This document shows, one piece after another, positions 6,318 to 15,428 of a DNA stretch of 32,652 bases. The DNA comes from a virus, in IMG/VR virus record IMGVR_UViG_3300036985_002534, positions 1 to 32,652 of that record; one strand, 5' to 3'. Under the pieces are notes generated by a model. The model was not told the origin of the DNA and made no database searches. It saw only the letters and a program-made list of their open reading frames with translations. The position numbers and the translations under genes are program-made. How positions within the stretch are numbered: position 1 is the first letter of the stretch; each line of letters opens with the position of its first letter.

Positions 6318-6540
6318 AGTTATGCTTTGGGTTATTTACTATTATTTCATTACTTCCAAAATCAATATCTTGAATTGACATTATATCATAATGATAACCC
6401 TCAACTTCTTCAATTAATCCAATTTCAACTATTGCTTGTATTCCTTCTTTATAGTTGTTTTCTGCATCAATTAAATCTTTAGCAATAAAATCAGCAATAG
6501 CAGTTTCTTTGTCGTTGTATTTTAATTTATATATGTTCAT
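6301..6540 (-). CDS. Hypothetical acidic protein of the tail/lysis junction (79 aa)
   Basis: 79 residues starting MNIYKLKYNDKETAIADFIAKD, acidic, with mixed helix and strand. Similar small acidic proteins occur between tail-fibre and lysis genes in phages of this host group, by my recollection, with no known function. One base separates it from the upstream fibre gene. Confidence 0.65.
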   Translation of the reverse strand: MNIYKLKYNDKETAIADFIAKDLIDAENNYKEGIQAIVEIGLIEEVEGYHYDIMSIQDIDFGSNEIIVNNPKHNFAGYE

Positions 6541-6541
6541 T

Positions 6542-7516
6542 TTATAGTGTTGTTAAAGAGATACATTCAGCATCTGTTAAAGGAGTTGGGAATAATATCA
6601 TTGATTTTATATATTTTGGAACTTCTTGGGCAGTTCCATTTAAAAACTCCATATTTGTAGTTGTAAAAGCAGTTGCAGAAACAACCTTAATTCCATTTAC
6701 AAAAACATCAGCAGTTGTTTCGTTCCACTTAATCGCTACTTTAATATTGTTAGTTAAAGTTGTATATAAAGCCGTATCAACTCCTAAAGTTGTTTTATTT
6801 ATTCTTAATCTTACAAGTAAATTTGTTGTGCTATGCCTAATGTTAAACCCATTCCCATTTGCTGTACTTGACGAATTTATAAATATTCCATATGAAAATC
6901 CATCTCTTACTAATAGCACGTTATTATCTAATTCAACAAACCAAGTACCACCAGCAGATGTTATAAAATTATTTGTATAAATATTATTTAATGCCATTAA
7001 ATCTGCATTCCTTGTAACTGTACTTGCTACTGTTGGAATATATGATGTAGCATAAGAACCTGTTTCAAGTTGTCCATTAGTACAAGTACCACTAACTGTT
7101 AAAACTAAATTTCCTACAGTAGGTGTAAATGTCAAACTAACTCTATTTGATATTCCTGTTCCAACTAATGAACCTGAAAAAGTACCACTTAAAGTTATAG
7201 TTCCTGTTCCATAAAATGATAAAGTATTATCTACTGCAGTTGTAGTTATTGTTTGAGTTACAACTGTCGCACTATTTAATAATCTATTTGTTCTTTGTGG
7301 CTCTAATAATATATTAGCAACTCCACCTGTATAATCTACTCTTGGAATACCTGTTGCTACATTTTCAACTAATCCACTACTATTTATTCTTGTAGCAGTT
7401 GTTGCTCTTGTAGTTGTCATATCTCCACTTCCACTTGATGGAACAACTGAATATAACTTATTAGCTTTATAAGATGTTGGTGTTAAAACTAAAGATGCTT
7501 GTGTTAATAAACTCAT
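6542..7516 (-). CDS. Tail-fibre or head-spike protein with a lectin-like fold (candidate)
   Basis: 324 residues, rich in Thr/Ser/Asn and mostly beta. The N-terminal part (FTTLSL-free; residues 8-85: LVLTPTSYKANKLYSVVPS, then TTTRATTATRINSSGLVE and LLEPQRTNRL) is a recurrent module in phage appendage proteins. The C-terminal half (RNADLMALNNI onward, with GTWFVELDN and WNETTADVFVNGIKVV) looks like a concanavalin A/laminin-G jelly roll. Expected role: host surface attachment. It follows the main fibre gene and is translationally coupled to a 55-residue gene by ATGA. Confidence 0.65.
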   Translation of the reverse strand: MSLLTQASLVLTPTSYKANKLYSVVPSSGSGDMTTTRATTATRINSSGLVENVATGIPRVDYTGGVANILLEPQRTNRLLNSATVVTQTITTTAVDNTLSFYGTGTITLSGTFSGSLVGTGISNRVSLTFTPTVGNLVLTVSGTCTNGQLETGSYATSYIPTVASTVTRNADLMALNNIYTNNFITSAGGTWFVELDNNVLLVRDGFSYGIFINSSSTANGNGFNIRHSTTNLLVRLRINKTTLGVDTALYTTLTNNIKVAIKWNETTADVFVNGIKVVSATAFTTTNMEFLNGTAQEVPKYIKSMILFPTPLTDAECISLTTL

Positions 7517-7680
7517 ATACTATAAATTAAATATTGGTGTTCTTCTGGTATCTCATCTTCTGAAATTTCAAATAAAGTTGGATTATCAACTATTGATGGA
7601 TGTTCTTCTAATGGTTCTTCAGCTATAATTATTGTATAGCTATCTGTTCCTACGGTGTTAATTTGTCTAATATGTCTCAT
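7513..7680 (-). CDS. Small acidic protein between fibre genes (55 aa)
   Basis: 55 residues, MRHIRQINTVGTDSYTIIIA followed by a Glu/Asp-rich tail. It fills the whole gap between the two fibre genes, 2 bases after the long fibre stop, and its stop overlaps the next ATG (ATGA). A small fibre-assembly role is possible; no family recognised. Confidence 0.6.
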   Translation of the reverse strand: MRHIRQINTVGTDSYTIIIAEEPLEEHPSIVDNPTLFEISEDEIPEEHQYLIYSI

Positions 7681-7682
7681 AA

Positions 7683-10232
7683 TTATGATGTAAAATAAGT
7701 TACTGTAATATATCCTACTGAATGACCTCCAGAACTTCTTTGTATATATAAATCATAGCCACCGCCTCCTAAATTCATTCTTAAACAAGCTACTACTGCA
7801 ACTGGAGTGGCTGGAACAGTAGCTAAGGTTTGTAAATTTCCCGAACCAAAATACAAAACGTGTCCAGGAGAACCTAAACCTGATGGCGATAAAGGTGTTG
7901 GACAATCAGATGGTAATGGACAAGAAGCAGCTGAAACAGTAGTACCAGCAACACCATAAACTAAATTTAATCTTACATTTACCATATTACCAATTTGCAT
8001 CCAAGAATAACTATTTGTGGCACTAATTGGTGCCGTTCCTGCAGTCCAAGTTATAGTGTTTGTATAACTTTGTTGTGCTACACTTTTAAAAACTTGTGTT
8101 GTTGGCACTGCACTTGCACTGGTATTATTTGCTAATACAGTAAAAGCAGCTTGAGATGCAGCAGAAGCAGTTATTGTTAAATCTCCACTTCCTAAAATGC
8201 TATTTCCGTTAATAGATTTAATATTTACAGTAGATTGTAAAGTATCTTGTTTTGAAGCCGCTAATCCACTATATTGAGTATTTGTAGCATTATCTCCTGT
8301 ATTTGTTCCGCTTAAATTACTCGCTCCTATCGTTCCAGTAAATGTTTTATCACCTGCAAATGTTTGACTTCCTGTTGTAACTACACCTCTTGCTGTTGCA
8401 CTTGCACTTGGTAAATTAAATGTGTGTGTACTTCCACTTGAAACAATAGCGAAGTCTGTTCCTGTTGTTCCTGTTGCAAAATTTTGAACTTGTGCTTGTA
8501 ATCCATTTAAAGCAGTTAATCCAGATGTAAAAGATGTTATTACTTGACAAAGATGTGAATCTTGAGTATGTAGTGTAATTGTTTTGCTTGAAGCGTTTAC
8601 AAAAACTCTAATCGCTAATCTATCATTAACTGTTAATATTGTTTCAGGAACTGCTAATGGTGTAAAATAAGCATCAATAGATGTGCCATTTGTTATTCCT
8701 TCAGGAGTAGCAGAACTACTTGCAATGGATGTAAATGTAGTTCCATCGTATTTATATAATTCAACATAAAATGAAGGTGAACCACCTGCAGAACTTGAAG
8801 AAAAGAAAAATTCTAAATTCCAATTTCCCGCAGGAATAAGTAATAATGATGGGTCTGCTACATCGGTTATAAATGAAGCTATTAATCCATTTGTACCTCT
8901 GCTAAAGTCTGCTCCTGTTCCTATTACTGCGGTCTTACTAAACTCATAATATCCTACGCTATTAATTACCGATTGAAACGTACCACCGTTTAGATAATAA
9001 TTAACACTTGAACCGCCTCCACCTGTACCACCAACAGAAGATATTGTACCTCCTGTAATTGTTATATTTGTTCCAGCAGTTATTACGCTACCATCTGCTG
9101 CTAATATTTGAGATGAAGTACCGCCACTTTTAACAAATGAATTTGCAGTTATTGAAGTTGTTGTACTTGCACCTAAATTAGTAACTGATTGAAGATTTTG
9201 GTCTCCTGTATTAGTTCCACTTATTGTTGGTTTATTTAATATTTGAGCATCTCCACTTGTAGCATTCCAATCTGCATTTACATTTACTTCAGCACCTGTT
9301 GCTATTCCTGCTAATTTATTCTTTTCAGCAGTTGTATAATCATTTAAAGTAGCACCTGCTAAAGTACCATTTCCTAATGGAACAGTTGCATCTGTACCTG
9401 TATTACTATTTATTGTAAAATTACTTATAGTTTGAGTAGTGGTTAAATTTGTAGCACCACCGCCACCTCCGCCACCTGTTGAAATAGAACCATCTGCCAT
9501 TAAATATTCATCAGCAGCACCACCTAATTTAACAAATTTATCAGCGTTTATTTGTTGTGTATATCCTTGATTTACATAAGATATATTTCTTAAAACTGCT
9601 AAAGAAGATAGTAATTGATTAGATGCTTCAACTGTACCACCATCAGCAATAGTTCTTAAATAAAATGCATCAAATATAGAATTATCCCTATCTAAATAAT
9701 TTAATTGTAATTGTTGTGAATTGTCTTTATTATCAACATAAGTTGTAGTAGCTAATCCTGTGGGTTTATTTAAAATTTCAGCATCTCCACTAACTGCATT
9801 CCAATCAGCATTAACATTTACTTCAGCACCTGATGCAATACCATTTAATTTAGTTTTTTCAGTTGCAGAAAATAATCCAGCATTTGTGCTATCAGCTAAT
9901 GGAATAGTAGCATCTGTACCTGTGTTGCTATTTACAACACCGTTAGATATACCAGAAGTATAAGTTAAATTAGTAGTTCCAACAATAGATGTTAGTGGAG
10001 TTGTACTTCCATTATCTAATAATACATTTGCACCTGTCCCACCACTTTTAATAAATGAATTAGCAGTTATAGAATTAGAAGTTGTAGAACCTAAATCTGT
10101 AACAGATTGCAAAGTTTGATTTAAACCTCCTGTAACTTGGTTTATATTTACAGTTGTTAAATTAGGATTTACAGTTATTGAAACACTATCTACTGTTTCA
10201 GAAACATTAATATCTATTATATCGTTTGCCAT
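7683..10232 (-). CDS. Long tail fibre / receptor-binding protein
   Basis: 849 residues, low complexity, rich in Gly/Ser/Thr/Asn. Two module types are duplicated. One is LQSVT(D/N)LG with ITANSF(I/V)KSGGT (residues 41-66 and 347-372). The other is SNTGTDAT with KL(N/A)GIA(S/T)GAEVNVNADWNA and ILNKPT (102-157 and 276-335). The GAEVNVNADWNA repeat is common in trimeric phage tail fibres. Glycine runs at 253-259 and near 397-404 act as hinges; the C-terminal third is unique and probably receptor-facing. It lies in the portal-to-lysis operon directly after a BppU-like protein. Duplicated DNA of this kind favours recombination between fibre genes. Confidence 0.85.
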   Translation of the reverse strand: MANDIIDINVSETVDSVSITVNPNLTTVNINQVTGGLNQTLQSVTDLGSTTSNSITANSFIKSGGTGANVLLDNGSTTPLTSIVGTTNLTYTSGISNGVVNSNTGTDATIPLADSTNAGLFSATEKTKLNGIASGAEVNVNADWNAVSGDAEILNKPTGLATTTYVDNKDNSQQLQLNYLDRDNSIFDAFYLRTIADGGTVEASNQLLSSLAVLRNISYVNQGYTQQINADKFVKLGGAADEYLMADGSISTGGGGGGGATNLTTTQTISNFTINSNTGTDATVPLGNGTLAGATLNDYTTAEKNKLAGIATGAEVNVNADWNATSGDAQILNKPTISGTNTGDQNLQSVTNLGASTTTSITANSFVKSGGTSSQILAADGSVITAGTNITITGGTISSVGGTGGGGSSVNYYLNGGTFQSVINSVGYYEFSKTAVIGTGADFSRGTNGLIASFITDVADPSLLLIPAGNWNLEFFFSSSSAGGSPSFYVELYKYDGTTFTSIASSSATPEGITNGTSIDAYFTPLAVPETILTVNDRLAIRVFVNASSKTITLHTQDSHLCQVITSFTSGLTALNGLQAQVQNFATGTTGTDFAIVSSGSTHTFNLPSASATARGVVTTGSQTFAGDKTFTGTIGASNLSGTNTGDNATNTQYSGLAASKQDTLQSTVNIKSINGNSILGSGDLTITASAASQAAFTVLANNTSASAVPTTQVFKSVAQQSYTNTITWTAGTAPISATNSYSWMQIGNMVNVRLNLVYGVAGTTVSAASCPLPSDCPTPLSPSGLGSPGHVLYFGSGNLQTLATVPATPVAVVACLRMNLGGGGYDLYIQRSSGGHSVGYITVTYFTS

Positions 10233-10234
10233 TA

Positions 10235-10570
10235 TTATCGTGTTACATCATTAGTTACATAAAAATTACCACTTATATAAGTCTTAATTGTTCCATCTGC
10301 TTTTATAAGTTCAATATCATAAATATAATTAGCAGCATCAATATTTATTATTTGTTTATTAATCTTAAATAAACCAGTAGCGGCAGTAGTTATAGTTATA
10401 CCTGCACTTGCAACCGATGTAAGTGATAAATAAACTATTCCTCCGTACTCTTTTCTTAACTGCATTCTTAAAGTGCATCCGGTTAAGTTTAAAGCTACCG
10501 TATTAACAAGCATTTGAAAATTTACTGCTTCAAATGAATCCCCTTTTATGTGTGTAAAATCTAAAGCCAT
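10235..10570 (-). CDS. Baseplate BppU N-terminal-like protein
   Basis: 111 residues following the plan of the BppU N-terminal domain: GDSFEAVNFQM, NLTGCTLRMQLRK, GITITTAATGLFKI, NYIYDIELI, then GTIKTYISGNFYV. In Siphoviridae this beta domain attaches receptor-binding proteins to the baseplate. Here it stands alone immediately before the long fibre gene (2 bases apart), so a fibre-to-tail adaptor role is likely. Confidence 0.7.
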   Translation of the reverse strand: MALDFTHIKGDSFEAVNFQMLVNTVALNLTGCTLRMQLRKEYGGIVYLSLTSVASAGITITTAATGLFKINKQIINIDAANYIYDIELIKADGTIKTYISGNFYVTNDVTR

Positions 10571-10573
10571 ATC

Positions 10574-11128
10574 TTAATCGTTTTTATATCTAAAATCTCC
10601 TGCAGAATTATCCGGAAAGCTTGTTGTTTGTGGCAAAAACCAACCTCCAAAGTTAGCAGACATAAATGGAATTTGATCTCCTGTTTCAGCTAAATAGTAT
10701 TCCGGAAACAAAGTGTAGTTTACAATCATATAATCAATGAATTTTTGAGTATAATTTTGTGCTATTTGTCTTTGTTTCTCTACTAAATAATCAATTTCTG
10801 ACTTTTCTACTCCTGTACTATTCTCTGAATTGTGCTTGAAGACTCCTTTATTAGCAATAGTATAAGAAATAAAGGGTAATATCTCTACCATTGACCATTG
10901 TATTGTCATCGGTTTTATATAATCATTTAATAAAGTTAAGTAATTACCAGTTAAAGAACCGGTAATAATATCATTATTAATCTTCTCGTATAATCTTGAA
11001 CCTAAATAGCTAAAAATATGCGTATCTTGTGCTATAATAACAAATTGTTTTGTTTTATCTGGATCTATATTTCCGTTTAAAACAGTCATTTGTTTTAATT
11101 CCCTATCGGTTATAAATAGTGCTTTCAT
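10574..11128 (-). CDS. Head-tail connector candidate (DUF6712-like)
   Basis: 184 residues, mainly helical, starting MKALFITDRELKQMTVLNGN with a conserved-looking QDTHIFSYLGSRLYEKI and a long C-terminal helix. From memory this matches DUF6712-type proteins that follow the portal gene in many Bacteroidetes phages and act as head-completion/adaptor proteins. It is 2 bases downstream of the portal gene, the expected place. The family name is from recollection. Confidence 0.65.
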   Translation of the reverse strand: MKALFITDRELKQMTVLNGNIDPDKTKQFVIIAQDTHIFSYLGSRLYEKINNDIITGSLTGNYLTLLNDYIKPMTIQWSMVEILPFISYTIANKGVFKHNSENSTGVEKSEIDYLVEKQRQIAQNYTQKFIDYMIVNYTLFPEYYLAETGDQIPFMSANFGGWFLPQTTSFPDNSAGDFRYKND

Positions 11129-11130
11129 AG

Positions 11131-12840
11131 TTATCTCATATCGTGAGGTGCTTTGTACACTCTCGGATCATTTGTTGGTGCTATTTCTCCATTCTTTCTA
11201 ACGTCTGAAGGAGTTGAAGGTTGTGCTGCTGTATTTTTTCCACTACCTATTTTTCTATACATTTCACGAACCCAAAAATGTTTACAAGTTCCATTTGGAA
11301 AAGTATCACTTAATAAACCTCCTCCTTTCCATAACCATATAGAATAAGTATCTGCTCCATCTAAACCAAAACCTTTGTTAACTGGAATTTCTCCCATTGC
11401 AATAATATCTTCTTTTCTATATAATTTATTAGCACTCATCATTTTCTTGCAAAATTCTCTTTCTGGTGTTGGATTACCGCCATATCTATAACGAGTAATG
11501 TATAATGGGCTATCTTGTTCCGATGGACTTTTTGTTCTTGCAGTGCCTGTACTTGCAAAATTGTATAGTTTTGATAAAATAGATTTTTTAGGATTGTTTA
11601 ATAATTCTAATTCAGAATCTAATTCAATTTCAGTATCATAATCTACTTTTCCGCTATTTATTAATTCCCATTCGTTTAAATCAATTTCTTCTCCAAATGA
11701 ATCTAAATTAATTTCGTCTAAATGTGAATTCATTTTAACCGGTGCTAAATCTTCCGGATGCATTGCATCAACTAAAGGATTTAATGGTTTAAATGTTAAA
11801 TCTAAACTAATACCATTATAAGCTAATATCTTATCTATACCGTCACAAAATTGTTCTTGGTTAGGTATTATAACATTGTTGTCAAATAATACAAATGCGG
11901 TCTTTAATTCGTCTGCATTAGAACTAAATCCACTTGCAGTGTGAATACCAAATAACAATCCAGAAGTCACTCCGTGAGATAACAATATTTTATCTCTTGC
12001 TTCATTAGATAAATACTCATATTGTCCAGCTGCATTATCTAATCCAACTGAATCAATAGTAGTTTTTTTAGTTTCATCTGAATTAAAAGAAACGATTAAT
12101 TTTTTACCACTTGCTCCTGTAGTTTGACTTATTACAGAATCGTTAATAGTTCTTTGTAGGTCCTCTGAAGGTACGCCATTATTGAAATTTAAAATTTTCA
12201 GCGGGGTAAATCCTGTTTCAACTAATGAGATTAAGTACTCAGATATATCTTCTTCTAATTTTGCATAAGAAATACCACCTAAATAACTAACACTACTAAA
12301 ATATTTTTGACCAATTGTATAATTACCAATCATTAATATTTCAAGTGTTCTATCTCCATTGCCAAATGATGGTATTAATGTAGGAGGAAAATCTCGTAAT
12401 TTATCCCAATTATCCGAGTAGTAATAATTTTCAATAATACCTTCTTTATTACATTTTTGTGGTCTTAATAAATGGACCGGCATATGCTGAACATCTACAA
12501 TAGTCTTTTTATTTTTAGAATAAATAACCTGTAATGCACATTGACCTAATAAATACATATCAGTTACTGCTCTTTTAGTAGTTTCTTTACTAAAAAGCAT
12601 TTTCATTTGTGCATATTCGTTTGGTTTTCTTCCAGCATCTCTTGCATCTAATCCCTTACCAAATATCAATTTAACGATATTATTGATAACTTGGTTATTA
12701 GTTGTAGAGTTATTGTAACGATCTATCAAAAATTGATAATAATCATTTTTATCTCCAAACTTAACCCAATCCTCTTGCCTATTTTCAACCGCTTTTGGAG
12801 GATTATAAGCCTTTAATTCTATTACGTGGTTATTACTCAT
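11131..12840 (-). CDS. Portal protein with a C-terminal extension
   Basis: 569 residues. The first 400 have portal character: DWVKFGDKNDYYQFLIDRYNNS, INNIVKLIFGKGL, LLGQCALQVIYS, SYLGGISYAKLEEDISEY, then NNGVPSEDLQRTI and an ILLSHGVTSGLLFG helix. The dodecameric portal is the channel for DNA packaging and ejection. The C-terminal part (from about 440) carries YRYGGNPTPEREFCKKMM, a Trp/Gly/His segment (IWLWKGGGLL, KHFWVREMY) resembling Mu gpF-type minor head domains, so this may be a portal/minor-head fusion. Unusually, it lies downstream of the capsid gene. It overlaps the upstream gene by 8 bases. Confidence 0.85.
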   Translation of the reverse strand: MSNNHVIELKAYNPPKAVENRQEDWVKFGDKNDYYQFLIDRYNNSTTNNQVINNIVKLIFGKGLDARDAGRKPNEYAQMKMLFSKETTKRAVTDMYLLGQCALQVIYSKNKKTIVDVQHMPVHLLRPQKCNKEGIIENYYYSDNWDKLRDFPPTLIPSFGNGDRTLEILMIGNYTIGQKYFSSVSYLGGISYAKLEEDISEYLISLVETGFTPLKILNFNNGVPSEDLQRTINDSVISQTTGASGKKLIVSFNSDETKKTTIDSVGLDNAAGQYEYLSNEARDKILLSHGVTSGLLFGIHTASGFSSNADELKTAFVLFDNNVIIPNQEQFCDGIDKILAYNGISLDLTFKPLNPLVDAMHPEDLAPVKMNSHLDEINLDSFGEEIDLNEWELINSGKVDYDTEIELDSELELLNNPKKSILSKLYNFASTGTARTKSPSEQDSPLYITRYRYGGNPTPEREFCKKMMSANKLYRKEDIIAMGEIPVNKGFGLDGADTYSIWLWKGGGLLSDTFPNGTCKHFWVREMYRKIGSGKNTAAQPSTPSDVRKNGEIAPTNDPRVYKAPHDMR

Positions 12841-13162
12841 AAAAAACTGTATCAGATGCAGCAGCGTTTACATATGCTCCATTATTAATTGAATAGTCAT
12901 CTGCAGTTTGATTTGTGCAGAAAATTTTATCTAAATATATTATATTACCGGATATATCTTTTACCGTAAAATTATAAAAATGATTTTCAACTAAAGTAAA
13001 TACAGTAGTTGCAGTTAAATAATATTCATTACTATAAAAAGATGGTGTTATTACAGTTTCTACTTGTGTACTTTCATTTCTCAATGTAATAGAATATGCT
13101 TCCATATTACGAGGAATAAAAGATACTTGTTGAGCAGATGCAGATTGTAATAGTTTAATCAT
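12833..13162 (-). CDS. Small virion-associated protein, first gene of the portal operon
   Basis: 109 residues, predicted all-beta (FIPRNMEAYSITLRN, YYLTATTVFTLVENH, IIYLDKIFCTNQ, YSINNGAYV). Similar small beta proteins near portal genes occur in Bacteroidetes phages without an assigned role (recollection). It is the first gene after the late promoter at 13169-13196, whose downstream element ends only 6 bases before this ATG, so its mRNA may be leaderless. Confidence 0.6.
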   Translation of the reverse strand: MIKLLQSASAQQVSFIPRNMEAYSITLRNESTQVETVITPSFYSNEYYLTATTVFTLVENHFYNFTVKDISGNIIYLDKIFCTNQTADDYSINNGAYVNAAASDTVFYE

Positions 13163-13168
13163 ACTATA

Positions 13169-13196
13169 ATAACAATTTTTACCCTATATTGTTTCA
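13169..13196 (-). promoter_or_regulatory. Late promoter element, copy A (portal operon)
   Basis: On the minus strand, TGAAACAA (13196-13189), 12 bases, ATTGTTAT (13176-13169), 6 bases, ATG (13162). The upstream box begins inside the T run of the preceding terminator. Same boxes and spacing as copies at 15994-16021, 23078-23105 and 26331-26358. Confidence 0.75.
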
Positions 13197-13225
13197 AAAA
13201 AAAACCCCTATAATAAAATAGGGGT
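13197..13225 (-). terminator. Terminator after the tail-tube-like gene
   Basis: ACCCCTAT and ATAGGGGT (13218-13225 and 13204-13211) around a 6-base AT loop, followed on the minus strand by nine T. It ends the capsid operon immediately before late promoter A. Confidence 0.9.
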
Positions 13226-13267
13226 AATTTAAAAAAAGACTTAAAGGCTGATCTTATGGGAAGCGTT

Positions 13268-13816
13268 TTAAGTTCCTTGTGTAATAGCTCCACCTACTAC
13301 TGTAGTAATAGCACCTGTTAAGAAATTAGCAGCGATTTTTTCCATTCCTACAAATTCGATAGTATATCCGGATAAATCTCCTAAAGCAGTTCCAGTTACA
13401 ACTGTTCCACCTGTAGCATCCATTCCTTGCTCTAAACCTGCAAAGAATAAATTACCGTTATTATCTTCAACAATCATTTGTGGTCTTGAATAAGCCAAAA
13501 GTTTAATTTGTTGATGACTTACTGCACTTAATTTTTTAAGTTGCAATGCTAATTTTTGTTCAAAAAATGTAGTTCCATTTTCACGTGAACTTGTCATAGT
13601 TTGATCAAATGAATTTGTTCCTTTTAAATCGTACTTAACTGCTGTAATTGTAGCAGCACCACTATTAGATGCAATAGCATCCGATAAAGTAGTTGTACCA
13701 TATACGAAAGTTGAAGGAGCAATATATCCACTTGAAATAATGTAAACAGATCTTAATCCACCTACGCTTGATTTAGTTGGCTCAAGTCTACCGAGTGTAA
13801 ACGCTTCTGCTGGCAT
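13268..13816 (-). CDS. Major tail tube protein candidate
   Basis: 182 residues, beta-rich: FDQTMTSSRENGTTFFEQ, then LKKLSAVSHQQIKLLAYS, RPQMIVEDNNGNLFFAG, and GTALGDLSGYTIEFVG near the C-terminus. The order (strand-rich core, ENGTT loop, VEDNNG hairpin) matches a structural protein I recall as the tail-tube subunit of Bacteroidetes siphoviruses. A stem-loop (13831-13854) just upstream may set its level relative to capsid; a strong terminator follows. Its place beside the capsid and not beside the tape measure is unusual, and a decoration protein is the alternative. Confidence 0.6.
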   Translation of the reverse strand: MPAEAFTLGRLEPTKSSVGGLRSVYIISSGYIAPSTFVYGTTTLSDAIASNSGAATITAVKYDLKGTNSFDQTMTSSRENGTTFFEQKLALQLKKLSAVSHQQIKLLAYSRPQMIVEDNNGNLFFAGLEQGMDATGGTVVTGTALGDLSGYTIEFVGMEKIAANFLTGAITTVVGGAITQGT

Positions 13817-13830
13817 AGTTTTAAAGTTTT

Positions 13831-13854
13831 AAAAAGGGGACTTTTACATCCCCT
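13831..13854 (-). terminator. Attenuator-like stem-loop between capsid and tail-tube genes
   Basis: On the minus strand, AGGGGA (13854-13849) and TCCCCT (13840-13835) around an 8-base loop, then TTTTT. No promoter is seen after it, so partial read-through into the 13268-13816 gene is likely. Confidence 0.6.
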
Positions 13855-13867
13855 AATTGATTATTGA

Positions 13868-14884
13868 TTATCCTCCGTAAAGAACTCCTTTTGTAGCTTG
13901 ACCAACATTGGCAGCTAAAGTATAGATAGCTCTAACAAATTGAGTATCTCCATCATTAACGGTTTTACCGATTTCAAAACGGTTTACGTCATCTAACAAG
14001 TCAGTATTCCAAGATACTGCTGCTGGTCTTTGAGCATAAGCCATCAAATTGTTAGGAGTTGGACAGAACAACAATTCAACACCATTGTAGAAACATTTTG
14101 CATCATTAGATGGACCATCAAATAAGAAGTTTATTTGTTGAGCAGCACCTACTGCATTATTAGCTATTCTTGCTAATTGTTTCCAAGCTCTTGGACAATA
14201 GATTTTAACCGGTGATAATGTATCAGCCAATATTTCTGCAGGAATAGCAGCGTAAATAAGTGCCATTTGAGAAGCAATATTTGCAGATGTTACAGTAGTT
14301 CCTGTTACTTTGATATAACCACCGATTGCAGCATTATCATAAAGTACTTTTGCAAATACACCATCTACTGGTCCTGCAGTTAAAGCAGCTACTGCAGTTT
14401 GAGTTGCAGTAGTCATAGATCCTTGTGCAGAACCTGGAGTTAAAGCAGCAATTGCAGTTTTTGTAGCAGAAGTAATACCACCCCAAAATTGAGATTCAGC
14501 ATCTTCTGAAACATTTGGAGCATATTGAGCCAATACAGTTGAAGCAAATTCATTACTATCAATGTTGAATGCACCTGGACTCATTGAACGACCAAAACGA
14601 CCTGCTCTCAAAGACTCTTGTAAGAATGTTTGTTTGTACTCTAATTTAGTAGGTGTGATTACTCTATCAGTAATGGTCATTGATCCACTATTAGATAATG
14701 CAGCACCTGTGTAAAGTTGTGCAGTTACTGCTACTGATGCTTCAGTAAAAATTGTACCTGCTTTGATGTCGGTATTAAATGTAACATACCCATCAGCGAT
14801 TGTTTTGTTAGCGAATAAAACTTCCTCAAGGATAGGTTCTACTGCTTTTCCTCTAATGTCTACCGAAGTATAAGAAATTGCCAT
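13868..14884 (-). CDS. Major capsid protein
   Basis: 338 residues starting MAISYTSVDIRGKAVEPILEE. Features fit an HK97-fold coat protein: an N-terminal arm, an LEYKQTFLQESLRAGRF spine-helix-like stretch, an Ala/Thr-rich middle, PVKIYCPRAWKQLARIAN, and the C-terminal FCPTPNNLMAYAQRP and DTQFVRAIYTLAA. It directly follows protease and scaffold genes, the classic order for head formation, with 7 bases after the scaffold stop. Strong repeated Ala/Gly codons suit high expression. Two near repeats of a TxTAxAALTPGxxQG-like segment lie around residues 140-175. Confidence 0.85.
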   Translation of the reverse strand: MAISYTSVDIRGKAVEPILEEVLFANKTIADGYVTFNTDIKAGTIFTEASVAVTAQLYTGAALSNSGSMTITDRVITPTKLEYKQTFLQESLRAGRFGRSMSPGAFNIDSNEFASTVLAQYAPNVSEDAESQFWGGITSATKTAIAALTPGSAQGSMTTATQTAVAALTAGPVDGVFAKVLYDNAAIGGYIKVTGTTVTSANIASQMALIYAAIPAEILADTLSPVKIYCPRAWKQLARIANNAVGAAQQINFLFDGPSNDAKCFYNGVELLFCPTPNNLMAYAQRPAAVSWNTDLLDDVNRFEIGKTVNDGDTQFVRAIYTLAANVGQATKGVLYGG

Positions 14885-14891
14885 ATTTTAA

Positions 14892-15428
14892 TTATTTTAA
14901 ATTTTGTTTAATTAATCTGAATTTTTCGAGTGCAGTCATCTCTCTATTTACTGCTGGTTCTGGATTAGTTACAATTGCTTTCGCTCCTGCTTCTTCTAAT
15001 TCCACTTTAATAGCTTCTAATTCTACTTTTAATGCTTTGTTTTCAGCTTCCAATTTTTCAACTTCTACTTTAATTTCTGCAAAAAATGTTTCTTTAGTAA
15101 TTGTATCTACAATCTTTTTAGGAGTTGATGCTTCAACAGATGCTTCAATTTCAACTTCTACTTCTTCAGTTTCAGCAGGAGCTTCAACAGGTTTTACTTC
15201 TTTAATAATTCCTTCAACTTCTACTACTACAATCATTCCATCTGTTGTTTCGTGTTCTCCAATTGGAGCAGGAACAATTCCTTCAGATGTAACTATACCA
15301 ACTGAATAACCAGGTTCAAATGATTCAGCTTCTAAAACGGTAATACCATCTACTAAAGTCATTTGTTCTAATTTTACTTCAATTGATAAAAGTGCTTTAA
15401 TTTTGTTTAATGTGTTTTTAAACTCCAT
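14892..15428 (-). CDS. Scaffold protein candidate
   Basis: 178 residues, very acidic and Glu/Val-rich, with a predicted coiled coil at about 115-155 (FFAEIKVEVEKLEAENKALK). The C-terminus is a short basic helix (TALEKFRLIKQNLK), as expected for a capsid-binding tail. Position between protease and capsid and the composition are typical of scaffolding proteins, which fill the prohead and are removed by the protease. It overlaps the protease gene by 11 bases. Confidence 0.8.
   Translation of the reverse strand: MEFKNTLNKIKALLSIEVKLEQMTLVDGITVLEAESFEPGYSVGIVTSEGIVPAPIGEHETTDGMIVVVEVEGIIKEVKPVEAPAETEEVEVEIEASVEASTPKKIVDTITKETFFAEIKVEVEKLEAENKALKVELEAIKVELEEAGAKAIVTNPEPAVNREMTALEKFRLIKQNLK

Noticed and set aside
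11031-11060. Another TTTGTTAT box on the minus strand
   Set aside because: Inside the connector gene and without TGAAACAA 12 bases upstream.
14878-15309. Plus-strand ORF of 143 codons
   Set aside because: Antisense to the scaffold gene; Ser/Thr-rich translation is the complement of Glu/Val/Ala codons.
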